From Bacillota bacterium (lineage in GTDB: Bacteria; Bacillota; Clostridia; Oscillospirales; Oscillospiraceae): a stretch of DNA of 64,000 bases. A model generated the notes under the pieces. That model did not search any database. It was given only the letters and a program-made list of their open reading frames with translations, and was not told the origin of the DNA. Within the stretch, counting starts at the first letter, position 1. Each line of letters opens with the position of its first letter. Position numbers and translations under genes: made by a program. Below, piece by piece: positions 57,628 through 64,000 of this stretch. The DNA is taken from assembly GCA_030535235.1 (NCBI GenBank), contig JAUNCL010000006.1, positions 1 through 64,000 of the forward strand. Direction: 5' to 3'.

Positions 57628-58593
57628 TTATGCGACAGGATCATAGCCCTCGGGAACGGTGAGACCCAGGGCCTGACAGATCTCGGGGTTATAGACCCTG
57701 GCGGATTCCAGGTGGGCGATGGGCATTTCGGAGATGTCCGCCTGACCGGTGAGGATCTGAGCGGCCATCTCGCCGGTGAGGTAGCCCAGGTCATAGTAGT
57801 TCACGGGGATGGTGGCCACGCCGCACCCGGCACAGATGCCGCTGTCGCCCCCCATGACGGGGACCTTGGCCGCCCGGCAGACGTTGTCGATGACGCCGGT
57901 GTTGGCGGCCACGGTGTTGTCGGTGGGGACGTAGAGCACATCGCTCTTCTCCGCGGCGGCGGTGCAGACCGAGGACAGGTCGTTGGAGTCGGCGAAGGGG
58001 TAGAGGGTGCAGGTGAGGCCCAGCTTCTCCAGCTCGGCCTTCACCACGTCCACCTGATACTGGGAGTTGGCCTCGGCGGAGCAGTAGAGCAGGCCCACGG
58101 TTTCCGCCTCGGGGAACCACTCTGGGATCATGGCGGCCTGCTGGTCCAGGGGGGACAGGTCGGAGGTGCCGGAGATGTTGCCCCCCACGGTGCCGTCGAA
58201 GCCCTCAATGTCCAGGGCCACGCCGTACTCGGTGACGGAGGTGCAGAGGATGGGGATCTCCCCGGTGCCGGCCACGGCGGCCTGGAGGGCGGGGGTGGCG
58301 TTGGCCAGGATGAGATCCACGTCGTTGGAGACAAAGCTGTTCACGATGACGGAGCAGGTGTTGGAATCTCCCTGGGCGTTCTGGAGGTCGAAGGACACGG
58401 TCCCCTCCCCCAGAATGTCGTTGAGAGCGTCCTGGAAGCCGGCGGTGGCGGCGTCCAGCGCCTCGTGCTCTACCAGCTGGCAGATGCCCACGGTGTAGGT
58501 GGCTCCGCCGGTCTCCTCCGGCGGGCCGCCGCAGGCGGCCAGGGTCAGACACAGGAGGCAGGCCAGCAGAGCGGCCAAAAACTTCTTCTTCAT
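57628..58593 (-). CDS. ABC transporter substrate-binding lipoprotein (TrpX-like), copy 1
   Basis: A 321-residue lipoprotein with signal MKKKFLAALLACLLCLTLAA and lipid-modified Cys21, followed by a PF04392-type periplasmic-binding fold (YTVGICQLVEHEALDAATAG, LILANATPALQAAV, GTVGGNISGTSDLSPLDQQA, VGLLYCSAEANSQYQVDVVK). Such proteins bind tryptophan, tyrosine or related compounds. The RBS is moderate (GAAGG). It is the first gene of the ABC operon. A close paralog lies at 61967-62971. Confidence 0.92.
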   Translation of the reverse strand: MKKKFLAALLACLLCLTLAACGGPPEETGGATYTVGICQLVEHEALDAATAGFQDALNDILGEGTVSFDLQNAQGDSNTCSVIVNSFVSNDVDLILANATPALQAAVAGTGEIPILCTSVTEYGVALDIEGFDGTVGGNISGTSDLSPLDQQAAMIPEWFPEAETVGLLYCSAEANSQYQVDVVKAELEKLGLTCTLYPFADSNDLSSVCTAAAEKSDVLYVPTDNTVAANTGVIDNVCRAAKVPVMGGDSGICAGCGVATIPVNYYDLGYLTGEMAAQILTGQADISEMPIAHLESARVYNPEICQALGLTVPEGYDPVA

Positions 58594-58643
58594 GTCAATA
58601 ACCTTCTTTTCCAAATCAAAATCGCGGGGATTTGATGCCTTTC

Positions 58644-58672
58644 ATCTTATCACGGAAATTCTATGCGGTCAA
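58644..58672 (-). promoter_or_regulatory. Promoter of the TrpXYZ-like operon
   Basis: On the minus strand: TTGACC, 17-bp spacer, TAAGAT; about 50 bp before the lipoprotein ATG. Confidence 0.7.
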
Positions 58673-58737
58673 GGAACACCTTATGAAAAGATAAGATTTT
58701 GTTTATGTAGATCTTGTGGATGTGGGAGGTGGCCTCC

Positions 58738-60063
58738 TCACAGGATCCCCAGCTGTCTGGCCTGCCTGGTGAGGTCGGCCCGGCAGTCGGGGTGGGCCAG
58801 GTCGATGAGGGCCTTGGCCCGGTCCCGGACGGTGAGATGCTTCAGATTCACCATGCCGTACTCCGTGACCACGTACTGGACGTCGGCCCGGGGGGTGGTG
58901 ACGATGGTGGCAGGGGGGAAGTAGGGGAGGATGCGGCTCTTGGGGGAGCCGTCGGGGTTCTTGCCCAGGGTGGACTTGAAGGCGAAGAAGGACTTGCCCC
59001 CCTTGGCCATCTGAGCCCCCCGGACGTAGTCCAGCTGGCCGCCCACCCCGCTGAACTGCCGGGTCCCCATGCCCTCGGCGGCCACCTGGCCGAAGAGGTC
59101 GATGGACATGGCGGTGTTGATGGAGATCATGTTGTCGTTCCGGGCGATGTTCCTGGGGTCGTTCACCACGGGGAAGGGGCCGAAGTACATGTTCTCGTTG
59201 TGGTCCAGGTACTCGTACAGCTCCCTGGAGCCGAAGGCGAAGCCCACCACCGACTTGTGGGGGATGAACTTGGGGCGGCTGTTGTTGATGACCCCGGCCT
59301 TCATCAGGGCCATGATGGAGTCGGTCATCAGCTCGGTGTGGCAGCCCAGGTCGTTCTTGCCGGTGAGGCCGAAGCCCACGGCGGTGGCCACCTCCCCGAT
59401 GCCCAGCTGGAGACAGCCCCCATCGGGGATCTCGTCCAGGAGGAACCGGGACATGGCCAGCACGTCGGGGTCGTCCTCCTCCACGGGGCCGCCGGGGGTG
59501 GTCTCCTTCTCCACGTCGGCGAAGACCACGTAGTCGGCGTCAGATACATGGATCAGGGTGCGCTCCCCGGTGACATAGGGGGAGAAGCGGTTGATGTGGA
59601 GGACGATGGTCTTGGCCTCCTCCTGGATGAAGGGGTGCATACAGCAGCCGGAGGCCCCGTGGCTCATGTAGCCGTTCTCGTCGGGGCTGGACACGTCCAG
59701 GAAGGCGATGTCCGGGTGGAAGGTGTGGTAGCACCACTGGTCCACCTGGCCTAAGTGGACGGAGGTGTAGTCCAGGTTGCCCACCTTTAAGGCCCGGCGG
59801 TCCTCATAGCCCACGAAGTAGGTGCAGAAGTGGAAGGCCTTGGGGTTGGCGCAGTCCAGCAGGGACATGGGGGGGAAGACGTTGGACAGGCCGATGGTCA
59901 CGTTTTCCAGCTCCTCGGACCGGGCGGCCAGGGCGTCGGCGATGGCCCGGGCGTAGCTGGTGCAGCAGCCAATGTACACGTTCTGGCCGCTCTGCACCAG
60001 GGCGGCCGCCTGGGCGGCGGTGAGCTCCTTTTCCGCAAATTCTCGTTTCAGGGATTCCTTCAT
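58738..60063 (-). CDS. Acetyl-CoA hydrolase/CoA-transferase family protein (4-hydroxybutyrate or butyryl CoA-transferase-like)
   Basis: A 441-residue family I CoA-transferase that moves CoA between acyl groups. It has both alpha/beta lobes, with DVSSPDENGYMSHGASG, LQLGIGEVATAVGFGLTGK, the oxyanion-type stretch GVGGQLDYVRGAQMAKGGKS, and VTEYGMVNLKHLTVRDRAKA (excerpts). Related enzymes are 4-hydroxybutyrate CoA-transferase and butyryl-CoA:acetate CoA-transferase, the terminal enzyme of butyrate formation in gut anaerobes. The exact substrate cannot be read from sequence. It is the last gene of the EamA-CAT-CoA-transferase operon, 13 bp after the CAT-like gene. Confidence 0.87.
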   Translation of the reverse strand: MKESLKREFAEKELTAAQAAALVQSGQNVYIGCCTSYARAIADALAARSEELENVTIGLSNVFPPMSLLDCANPKAFHFCTYFVGYEDRRALKVGNLDYTSVHLGQVDQWCYHTFHPDIAFLDVSSPDENGYMSHGASGCCMHPFIQEEAKTIVLHINRFSPYVTGERTLIHVSDADYVVFADVEKETTPGGPVEEDDPDVLAMSRFLLDEIPDGGCLQLGIGEVATAVGFGLTGKNDLGCHTELMTDSIMALMKAGVINNSRPKFIPHKSVVGFAFGSRELYEYLDHNENMYFGPFPVVNDPRNIARNDNMISINTAMSIDLFGQVAAEGMGTRQFSGVGGQLDYVRGAQMAKGGKSFFAFKSTLGKNPDGSPKSRILPYFPPATIVTTPRADVQYVVTEYGMVNLKHLTVRDRAKALIDLAHPDCRADLTRQARQLGIL

Positions 60064-60076
60064 GGCGCTCCTCCGG

Positions 60077-60727
60077 TCACAGGGTCAGGGTGACGGTGTC
60101 CAGGAGGGCCTGGAGGTCACCGATGAACTGGGAGGTGTGCCAGCCGTCGGCGGCGGCGTGGGCGATGTTCAGGGCCAGGGGCATGGTGACCCTGCCGTTC
60201 TCCTCCACGGCCTTGCCGTAGGTGATCACCGGGAAGAGGTTGGGCTGGCCGCCTCCGGCCACGTGGGAGGCGTAGGCGGTGAAATCCAGCCAGGGGGCGC
60301 AGGAGATGCAGTAGAAGTTCCCCGGCTGGCCGGGCTTGGCTTTGATGCCGTGGTTCTGCCCATAGGCGGCCAGGTCGGCCTGGAAGGCCCGGTAGAAGGC
60401 GGAGAACGCCTCGTTGTGCTCGGTCCAGCAGTCGGAGAAGGTGTGGTCGTCCTCATGGAAGACGGTGTAGTTGGGGTGAACCACGTCGTGGACGCCGGGG
60501 TTGCCCTCCTGGTCCACCCCCATGCGGAAGGCTGGGTGGGACAGGATGGTGTGGGACACGCACCAGATGAAGCTGGGGTAGAATTTCAGGCCCTGCCGGG
60601 CCAGCATGGCCCGGAAGCGGGTCACATCCAGGCGGACGGTGACGGTGTAGCCCACGGGCAGGATGTTCCGGTAGTAGTGGAAGTGATCCCGGCGGGGCCA
60701 GGTGGATTGGTCGATGGGGGTGAACAT
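60077..60727 (-). CDS. Chloramphenicol acetyltransferase-like protein (type A fold)
   Basis: A 216-residue CAT-family protein. The catalytic His190 lies in the motif HAAADGWHTSQF (HxxxDG), and the CAT hallmark FYCISCAPWLDFTAYAS is present. The N-terminus (MFTPIDQSTWPRRDHFHYYR) is also typical. Known relatives acetylate chloramphenicol or, in many chromosomal copies, other acceptors. It sits between EamA and CoA-transferase genes with small gaps, which argues for a metabolic rather than an acquired resistance role; that is inference. Confidence 0.85.
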   Translation of the reverse strand: MFTPIDQSTWPRRDHFHYYRNILPVGYTVTVRLDVTRFRAMLARQGLKFYPSFIWCVSHTILSHPAFRMGVDQEGNPGVHDVVHPNYTVFHEDDHTFSDCWTEHNEAFSAFYRAFQADLAAYGQNHGIKAKPGQPGNFYCISCAPWLDFTAYASHVAGGGQPNLFPVITYGKAVEENGRVTMPLALNIAHAAADGWHTSQFIGDLQALLDTVTLTL

Positions 60728-60745
60728 GGAAAAACCTCCTGGGAG

Positions 60746-61747
60746 TTATTTCGTTGGGGTGGTTTCGGGTTCGCTGGGGGCAGGAGCGGGTTCCGCCCTG
60801 CGGGCGCGGATGGCCTCGGGGACGATGCCCAGCAGGCTGCCGGTGAGGAACAGGGCAATGCCCAGGGCGATAGGGAGGGTGATGGCCTCCCCCAGGATGG
60901 CCAGGGCAAAGAGGGGGGCCAGGATGGGCTTGAAGAAGAAGACCAGGCTGCCGTAGATGGCGCTGGTCTTTTCGATGGCCAGCATGTGGAAGACATAGCC
61001 TGCGGCGGTGTTGACGATGCCGATGAAAAGGAAGTAGGGCAGGGTGGTCCCGGTGATGCCCTGGAGGAAGGGGACGTTGCAGAAGACGTCCAGGCCCACC
61101 GCCTGATAGAGGGCGGCGCCCGGCCCGGTGTGGCCCAGCAGGAGCAGGAGGGCCAGCTCCAGAGAGCCGAAGAGGAAGGAGCAGCAGGTGACCACGATGC
61201 TGCCCACCCGGGCGGTCTTCCGCTTGCCCAGCACGGCGTAGAGGGCGAAGAAGAGGGCGGAGAGAATGGTGAGGAGGATGCTGAGGGGGGAGATCTCCCC
61301 GCTGCCGAAGGGGTTCACGATGGCCAGGATCCCCAGGATCTCAAAGATCAGGGCCAGGATGTTGTTCCAGCGGATGGCCTCGTGGAGGATCAGGAAGGCC
61401 AGCATGGTGACGAAAATGGGGTTGCCGGAGAAGATGACCGCCACGGTGTTGGCCTGACCAAAGGTGATGGCCAGCTGAAAGAGGACCATGCCCAGGGGGA
61501 TGTTCAGCAAGCCGGTGAGGGCGAAGAAGGCCAGGTCCCGCCGGGTGAGGCGGACCCCCTTCTTTTTCAGGGTGAGGGCGGCGATGGGGATCAGGCAGAG
61601 CCCGCCCACCAGGAACCGCTCCATGGTGATCTGCATGGGGTGGAAGGCTCCCGCCACGGCGGGGAGCTTGAGCATGACCTCCATGGTGGAGAAAATCAGG
61701 GTAGCCAGGGCGATGCAGAGACAGCCCAGGGCGAAATCACGTTTCAT
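60746..61747 (-). CDS. EamA/DMT-family transporter
   Basis: A 333-residue membrane protein with ten hydrophobic segments in two EamA repeats (LGCLCIALATLIFSTMEVML, then PLSILLTILSALFFALYAVL). Members export amino acids, nucleosides or other small metabolites. The start at 61747 has the RBS GGGAGG; an upstream in-frame GTG lacks one. The C-terminal tail is Pro/Glu-rich (APAPSEPETTPTK). It is the first gene of the operon, with its promoter at 61799-61826. Confidence 0.87.
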   Translation of the reverse strand: MKRDFALGCLCIALATLIFSTMEVMLKLPAVAGAFHPMQITMERFLVGGLCLIPIAALTLKKKGVRLTRRDLAFFALTGLLNIPLGMVLFQLAITFGQANTVAVIFSGNPIFVTMLAFLILHEAIRWNNILALIFEILGILAIVNPFGSGEISPLSILLTILSALFFALYAVLGKRKTARVGSIVVTCCSFLFGSLELALLLLLGHTGPGAALYQAVGLDVFCNVPFLQGITGTTLPYFLFIGIVNTAAGYVFHMLAIEKTSAIYGSLVFFFKPILAPLFALAILGEAITLPIALGIALFLTGSLLGIVPEAIRARRAEPAPAPSEPETTPTK

Positions 61748-61798
61748 GTCGATGTGCCTCCCGAAAAGGTTTTCAGACGAGCAGACGCTAACCATACT

Positions 61799-61826
61799 AT
61801 TATATTCTTTTTGCGGGGAAATGCAA
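61799..61826 (-). promoter_or_regulatory. Promoter of the EamA-CAT-CoA-transferase operon
   Basis: On the minus strand: TTGCAT, 16-bp spacer, TATAAT. Confidence 0.7.
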
Positions 61827-61872
61827 GAAGGAGGGGGAATCTGTGGGGACAGAAAAAATTTCCCGTCACCTC

Positions 61873-61901
61873 TTGACTGTAAAGCGTTAAAGTGATAATA
61901 T
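61873..61901 (+). promoter_or_regulatory. Promoter of the second TrpX-like gene
   Basis: TTGACT, 17-bp spacer, TAATAT; divergent from the EamA promoter, with a leader of about 55 nt. Confidence 0.7.
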
Positions 61902-61966
61902 GGGGAGCAACAAATCCAACCAGGATTTGTACCAAAGAATTGACAGATTGAAAGAAGGTTATTTCA

Positions 61967-62971
61967 ATGAAAAAGAAGTTATTGGCCGCTCTGCTGGCCG
62001 GTGTGATGTGCCTGGGCCTGGCCGCCTGCGGCGGCGGGGACACCGCACCTGCAGAAGAACCCGCCGAGGGCGGAGAAGAGACCGCCGCCACCTACACCGT
62101 GGGCGTCTGCCAGCTGGTGGAGCACGTGGCGCTGGACGCCGCCACCCAGGGCTTCCAGGACGCACTGGTGGACATCCTGGGCGAGGACGCCGTCACCTTT
62201 GACGTGCAGAACGCACAGAACGACTCCAACACCTGCTCTACCATCATCAACGGCTTCGTGTCCAAGAATGTGGACCTGATCCTGGCCAACGCCACCCCCG
62301 CTCTGCAGGCTGCCGCCGCCGGCACCAACGAGATCCCCATCCTGGGTACCTCCATCACCGAGTACGGCGTGGCTCTGGAGCTGGCCGACTTTAACGGCAC
62401 CGTGGGCGGCAACATCTCCGGCACCTCCGACCTGGCTCCCCTGGACCAGCAGGCCGCTATGCTCCAGGAGTGGTTCCCCGACGCCCAGAACGTGGGCCTG
62501 CTGTACTGCTCCGCTGAGGCCAACTCTCAGTATCAGATCGACGTGGTCAAGGCCGCTCTGGAAGACATGGGCTACACCTGCACCGTCTATGCTTTCTCTG
62601 ACTCCAACGACCTGTCCGCCGTCTGCGCCACCGCCGCCAATGAGAGCGACGTGATCTATGTCCCCACCGATAACACCGTGGCTGCCAACACCGGCATCAT
62701 CGACAACATCTGCCGTCCCGCCAAGGTCCCCGTCATCGCCGGCGAGGAGGGCATCTGCTCCGGCTGCGGCGTGGCTACCCTGTCCATCAGCTACTATGAC
62801 CTGGGCTACACCACCGGCGAAATGGCAGCCAAGATCCTGAAGGGTGAGGCTGACATCTCCGAGATGCCCATCGAGTACACCGACGTGACCAAGAAGTACA
62901 ACGAGGCCATCTGCACCGAGCTGGGCCTGACTCCTCCCGAGGGCTACGTGGCCATCGAGACCGCCGAATAA
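61967..62971 (+). CDS. ABC transporter substrate-binding lipoprotein (TrpX-like), orphan copy 2
   Basis: A 334-residue lipoprotein with signal MKKKLLAALLAGVMCLGLAA, Cys21, and an acidic linker (DTAPAEEPAEGGEE), then the same PF04392 fold as copy 1: YTVGVCQLVEHVALDAATQG, GTVGGNISGTSDLAPLDQQA, LLYCSAEANSQYQIDVVK. By eye, long stretches are identical to the copy at 57628-58593. It has its own promoter and terminator and no permease or ATPase, so it probably feeds the TrpYZ-like partners of copy 1 or another importer. The copies are in inverted orientation around three unrelated genes. Confidence 0.92.
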   Translation: MKKKLLAALLAGVMCLGLAACGGGDTAPAEEPAEGGEETAATYTVGVCQLVEHVALDAATQGFQDALVDILGEDAVTFDVQNAQNDSNTCSTIINGFVSKNVDLILANATPALQAAAAGTNEIPILGTSITEYGVALELADFNGTVGGNISGTSDLAPLDQQAAMLQEWFPDAQNVGLLYCSAEANSQYQIDVVKAALEDMGYTCTVYAFSDSNDLSAVCATAANESDVIYVPTDNTVAANTGIIDNICRPAKVPVIAGEEGICSGCGVATLSISYYDLGYTTGEMAAKILKGEADISEMPIEYTDVTKKYNEAICTELGLTPPEGYVAIETAE

Positions 62972-62987
62972 TTCAAAATGCAGGATA

Positions 62988-63020
62988 AAAAAACCAGCGG
63001 GAATTTCCCGCTGGTTTTTT
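62988..63020. terminator. Strong bidirectional terminator
   Basis: AAAAAACCAGCGGGA pairs with TCCCGCTGGTTTTTT. It ends the lipoprotein gene (plus) and can end the RCC1-repeat gene (minus). Confidence 0.88.
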
Positions 63021-63073
63021 GTGTGCACAGATTGGGGTGGGGTGACAGTACCCGTGTTCTCCCGTTTCTGTCT

Positions 63074-64000
63074 TCACCACAGCTTCCAGTCCGCCACCGC
63101 GCACTGGCCGGCCTCGTTGTCGCCCACGGCCACCACGGTGCCGTCGGCCTTGATCGCGGCGGTGTGGCGCTCGCCGGCGGCCACGGCGGTGATCTCCGTC
63201 CACTGGTCCACGTCGCACTGGCCGTACTGGATATCCCCGGCGGCGGCCACAGTGCCGTCGGTCCGCAGGCCCACCGTGTGGAAGGGGCTCACTGCCACGG
63301 CGGCCATGTCGGTCCAGTCGGTGACCCCGGGGGCGGCGAAGCCGTCGGCCTCCACCACCCGGCCGTCCCGGCGGATGCCGATGGTGTGGATGTGCCCGGC
63401 GGCAATGGCGGCGATGCCGGACCAGTTCCCCACGGCGCAGGAGCCGAAGAGCCCCTCTCCGGCGGCCAGGACGGTCCCATCCCGGGTGAGGCCCAGGGTG
63501 TGGTCCATGCCGGCGGCGATGGCCACGATGTCCTTCCACTCCTCCAGGGCGCACTTGCCGGTGGAGTCCCGGCCGGCGGCGGTCACGGTGCCGTCAGACC
63601 GGAGGCCCACGGTGTGCTTGTCGCCGGCGGCTACCGCCACGATGTCCGTCCAGGCATCCACATCACACTGGCCGAAGGAGCGGTCCCCGACGGCGGCCAC
63701 GGTGCCGTCGGCCCGGACCCCCACCGTGTGGTATTTCCCCGCAGACACGGCCACCATGTCGGTCCAGTCCGAGACCTCGCACTGGCCGAACTGGTTGTCG
63801 CCGGTGGCCATGACGGTGCCATCGGACCGGAGGGCCACGGTATGGAGCCGCCCGGCGCAGATCCCCCCCTTGACGGGCTTGGGGGCGTCGATCCGCTTTT
63901 CCAGGGGCAGCCGTTCCCCGCAGAGGTCGCAGAACCGGGCCTGGTCCCGGAGGACCGCCCCGCAGGCGGGGCAGATCTTTTCGACTTTGGTCCCGCACAT
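63074..64000 (-). CDS. RCC1-repeat protein with N-terminal zinc ribbon (probably 5'-truncated)
   Basis: At least 308 residues. The N-terminus holds a zinc ribbon (CPACG...CDLCG). It is followed by about seven RCC1-like blades of 38-40 residues with the theme WTDIVAVAAG-HTVGLRSDGTV-AAGD-GQCDV. RCC1 blades form a seven-bladed propeller; in bacteria the partners and function are mostly unknown. The reading starts at the last codon of the window with MCGTKVEK, and the preceding CGT looks like the end of another Cys motif, so the true start is probably outside. There is no signal peptide or membrane segment in the visible part. Confidence 0.8.
   Translation of the reverse strand: MCGTKVEKICPACGAVLRDQARFCDLCGERLPLEKRIDAPKPVKGGICAGRLHTVALRSDGTVMATGDNQFGQCEVSDWTDMVAVSAGKYHTVGVRADGTVAAVGDRSFGQCDVDAWTDIVAVAAGDKHTVGLRSDGTVTAAGRDSTGKCALEEWKDIVAIAAGMDHTLGLTRDGTVLAAGEGLFGSCAVGNWSGIAAIAAGHIHTIGIRRDGRVVEADGFAAPGVTDWTDMAAVAVSPFHTVGLRTDGTVAAAGDIQYGQCDVDQWTEITAVAAGERHTAAIKADGTVVAVGDNEAGQCAVADWKLW

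Overview
The window looks like a chromosomal segment of a GC-rich, strictly anaerobic Gram-positive gut bacterium of the Oscillospiraceae type (Flavonifractor/Lawsonibacter-like). This assignment is an inference. It rests on a T-box leader, PBSX-type phage genes, an oxygen-sensitive class III ribonucleotide reductase, a NuoEF/GltD-type flavoprotein complex, a Hol_Tox-like type I toxin, Bacillota-style promoters and terminators, and strong GC bias in coding DNA. No rRNA, tRNA, CRISPR array or intact insertion sequence was seen.

Layout. 1-3.4 kb: 3' part of recA, then recX, rimO and pgsA. 3.5-7.4 kb: a Zn-ribbon protein, a compact type I toxin-antitoxin locus, a cysteine-specifier T-box in front of cysE-cysS, and a DUF5714 protein. 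7.5-9.6 kb (minus): a nitrilase-family amidohydrolase and the rpsF-ssb-rpsR operon. 9.7-15.4 kb: an NhaC-family antiporter and a LuxR-type regulator (minus), divergent from a putrescine-aminotransferase-like gene and an aldehyde dehydrogenase (plus). 15.4-18.8 kb (minus): an ECF sigma factor, a membrane protein and an ABC exporter. 19-26 kb: bifunctional homocysteine methyltransferase/MTHFR, nitronate monooxygenase-like protein, GNAT, amidase, aminopeptidase P and AEC transporter. 26.2-30.9 kb (plus): a panE-like gene, then ilvBNC behind a leader-peptide attenuator. 31.2-32.6 kb (minus): a winged-helix regulator with a membrane protein, and a 46-residue small protein. 32.7-35 kb (plus): a PhoB/VicR-type two-component system.

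35.2-48.6 kb holds a one-directional, frame-intact set of about 19 myovirus/PBSX-type head, packaging and contractile-tail genes. It has no integrase, repressor, replication, lysis, tail-fibre or recognisable tape-measure gene. This is the strongest candidate for an undescribed system: a gene-transfer-agent-like or domesticated short-tailed particle. Three host-like intergenic repeats sit inside it.

48.6-55.8 kb: nrdD behind tandem NrdR-like boxes, then a fused NuoE-NuoF flavoprotein and a GltD-like flavoprotein that resemble a ferredoxin-dependent (Nfn/Stn-type) electron-bifurcating transhydrogenase. 55.9-63 kb: a TrpXYZ-like ABC importer (minus), a CoA-transferase/CAT-like/EamA operon (minus), and a second orphan copy of the importer's binding protein (plus). 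The window ends in an RCC1-repeat protein with an N-terminal zinc ribbon, probably cut by the edge.

Working together: IlvBNC and PanE connect branched-chain amino acid and pantothenate synthesis; the T-box couples cysteine supply to cysE-cysS; NrdR boxes couple dNTP status to nrdD; the NuoEF/GltD pair probably balances NADH, NADPH and ferredoxin in fermentative metabolism.
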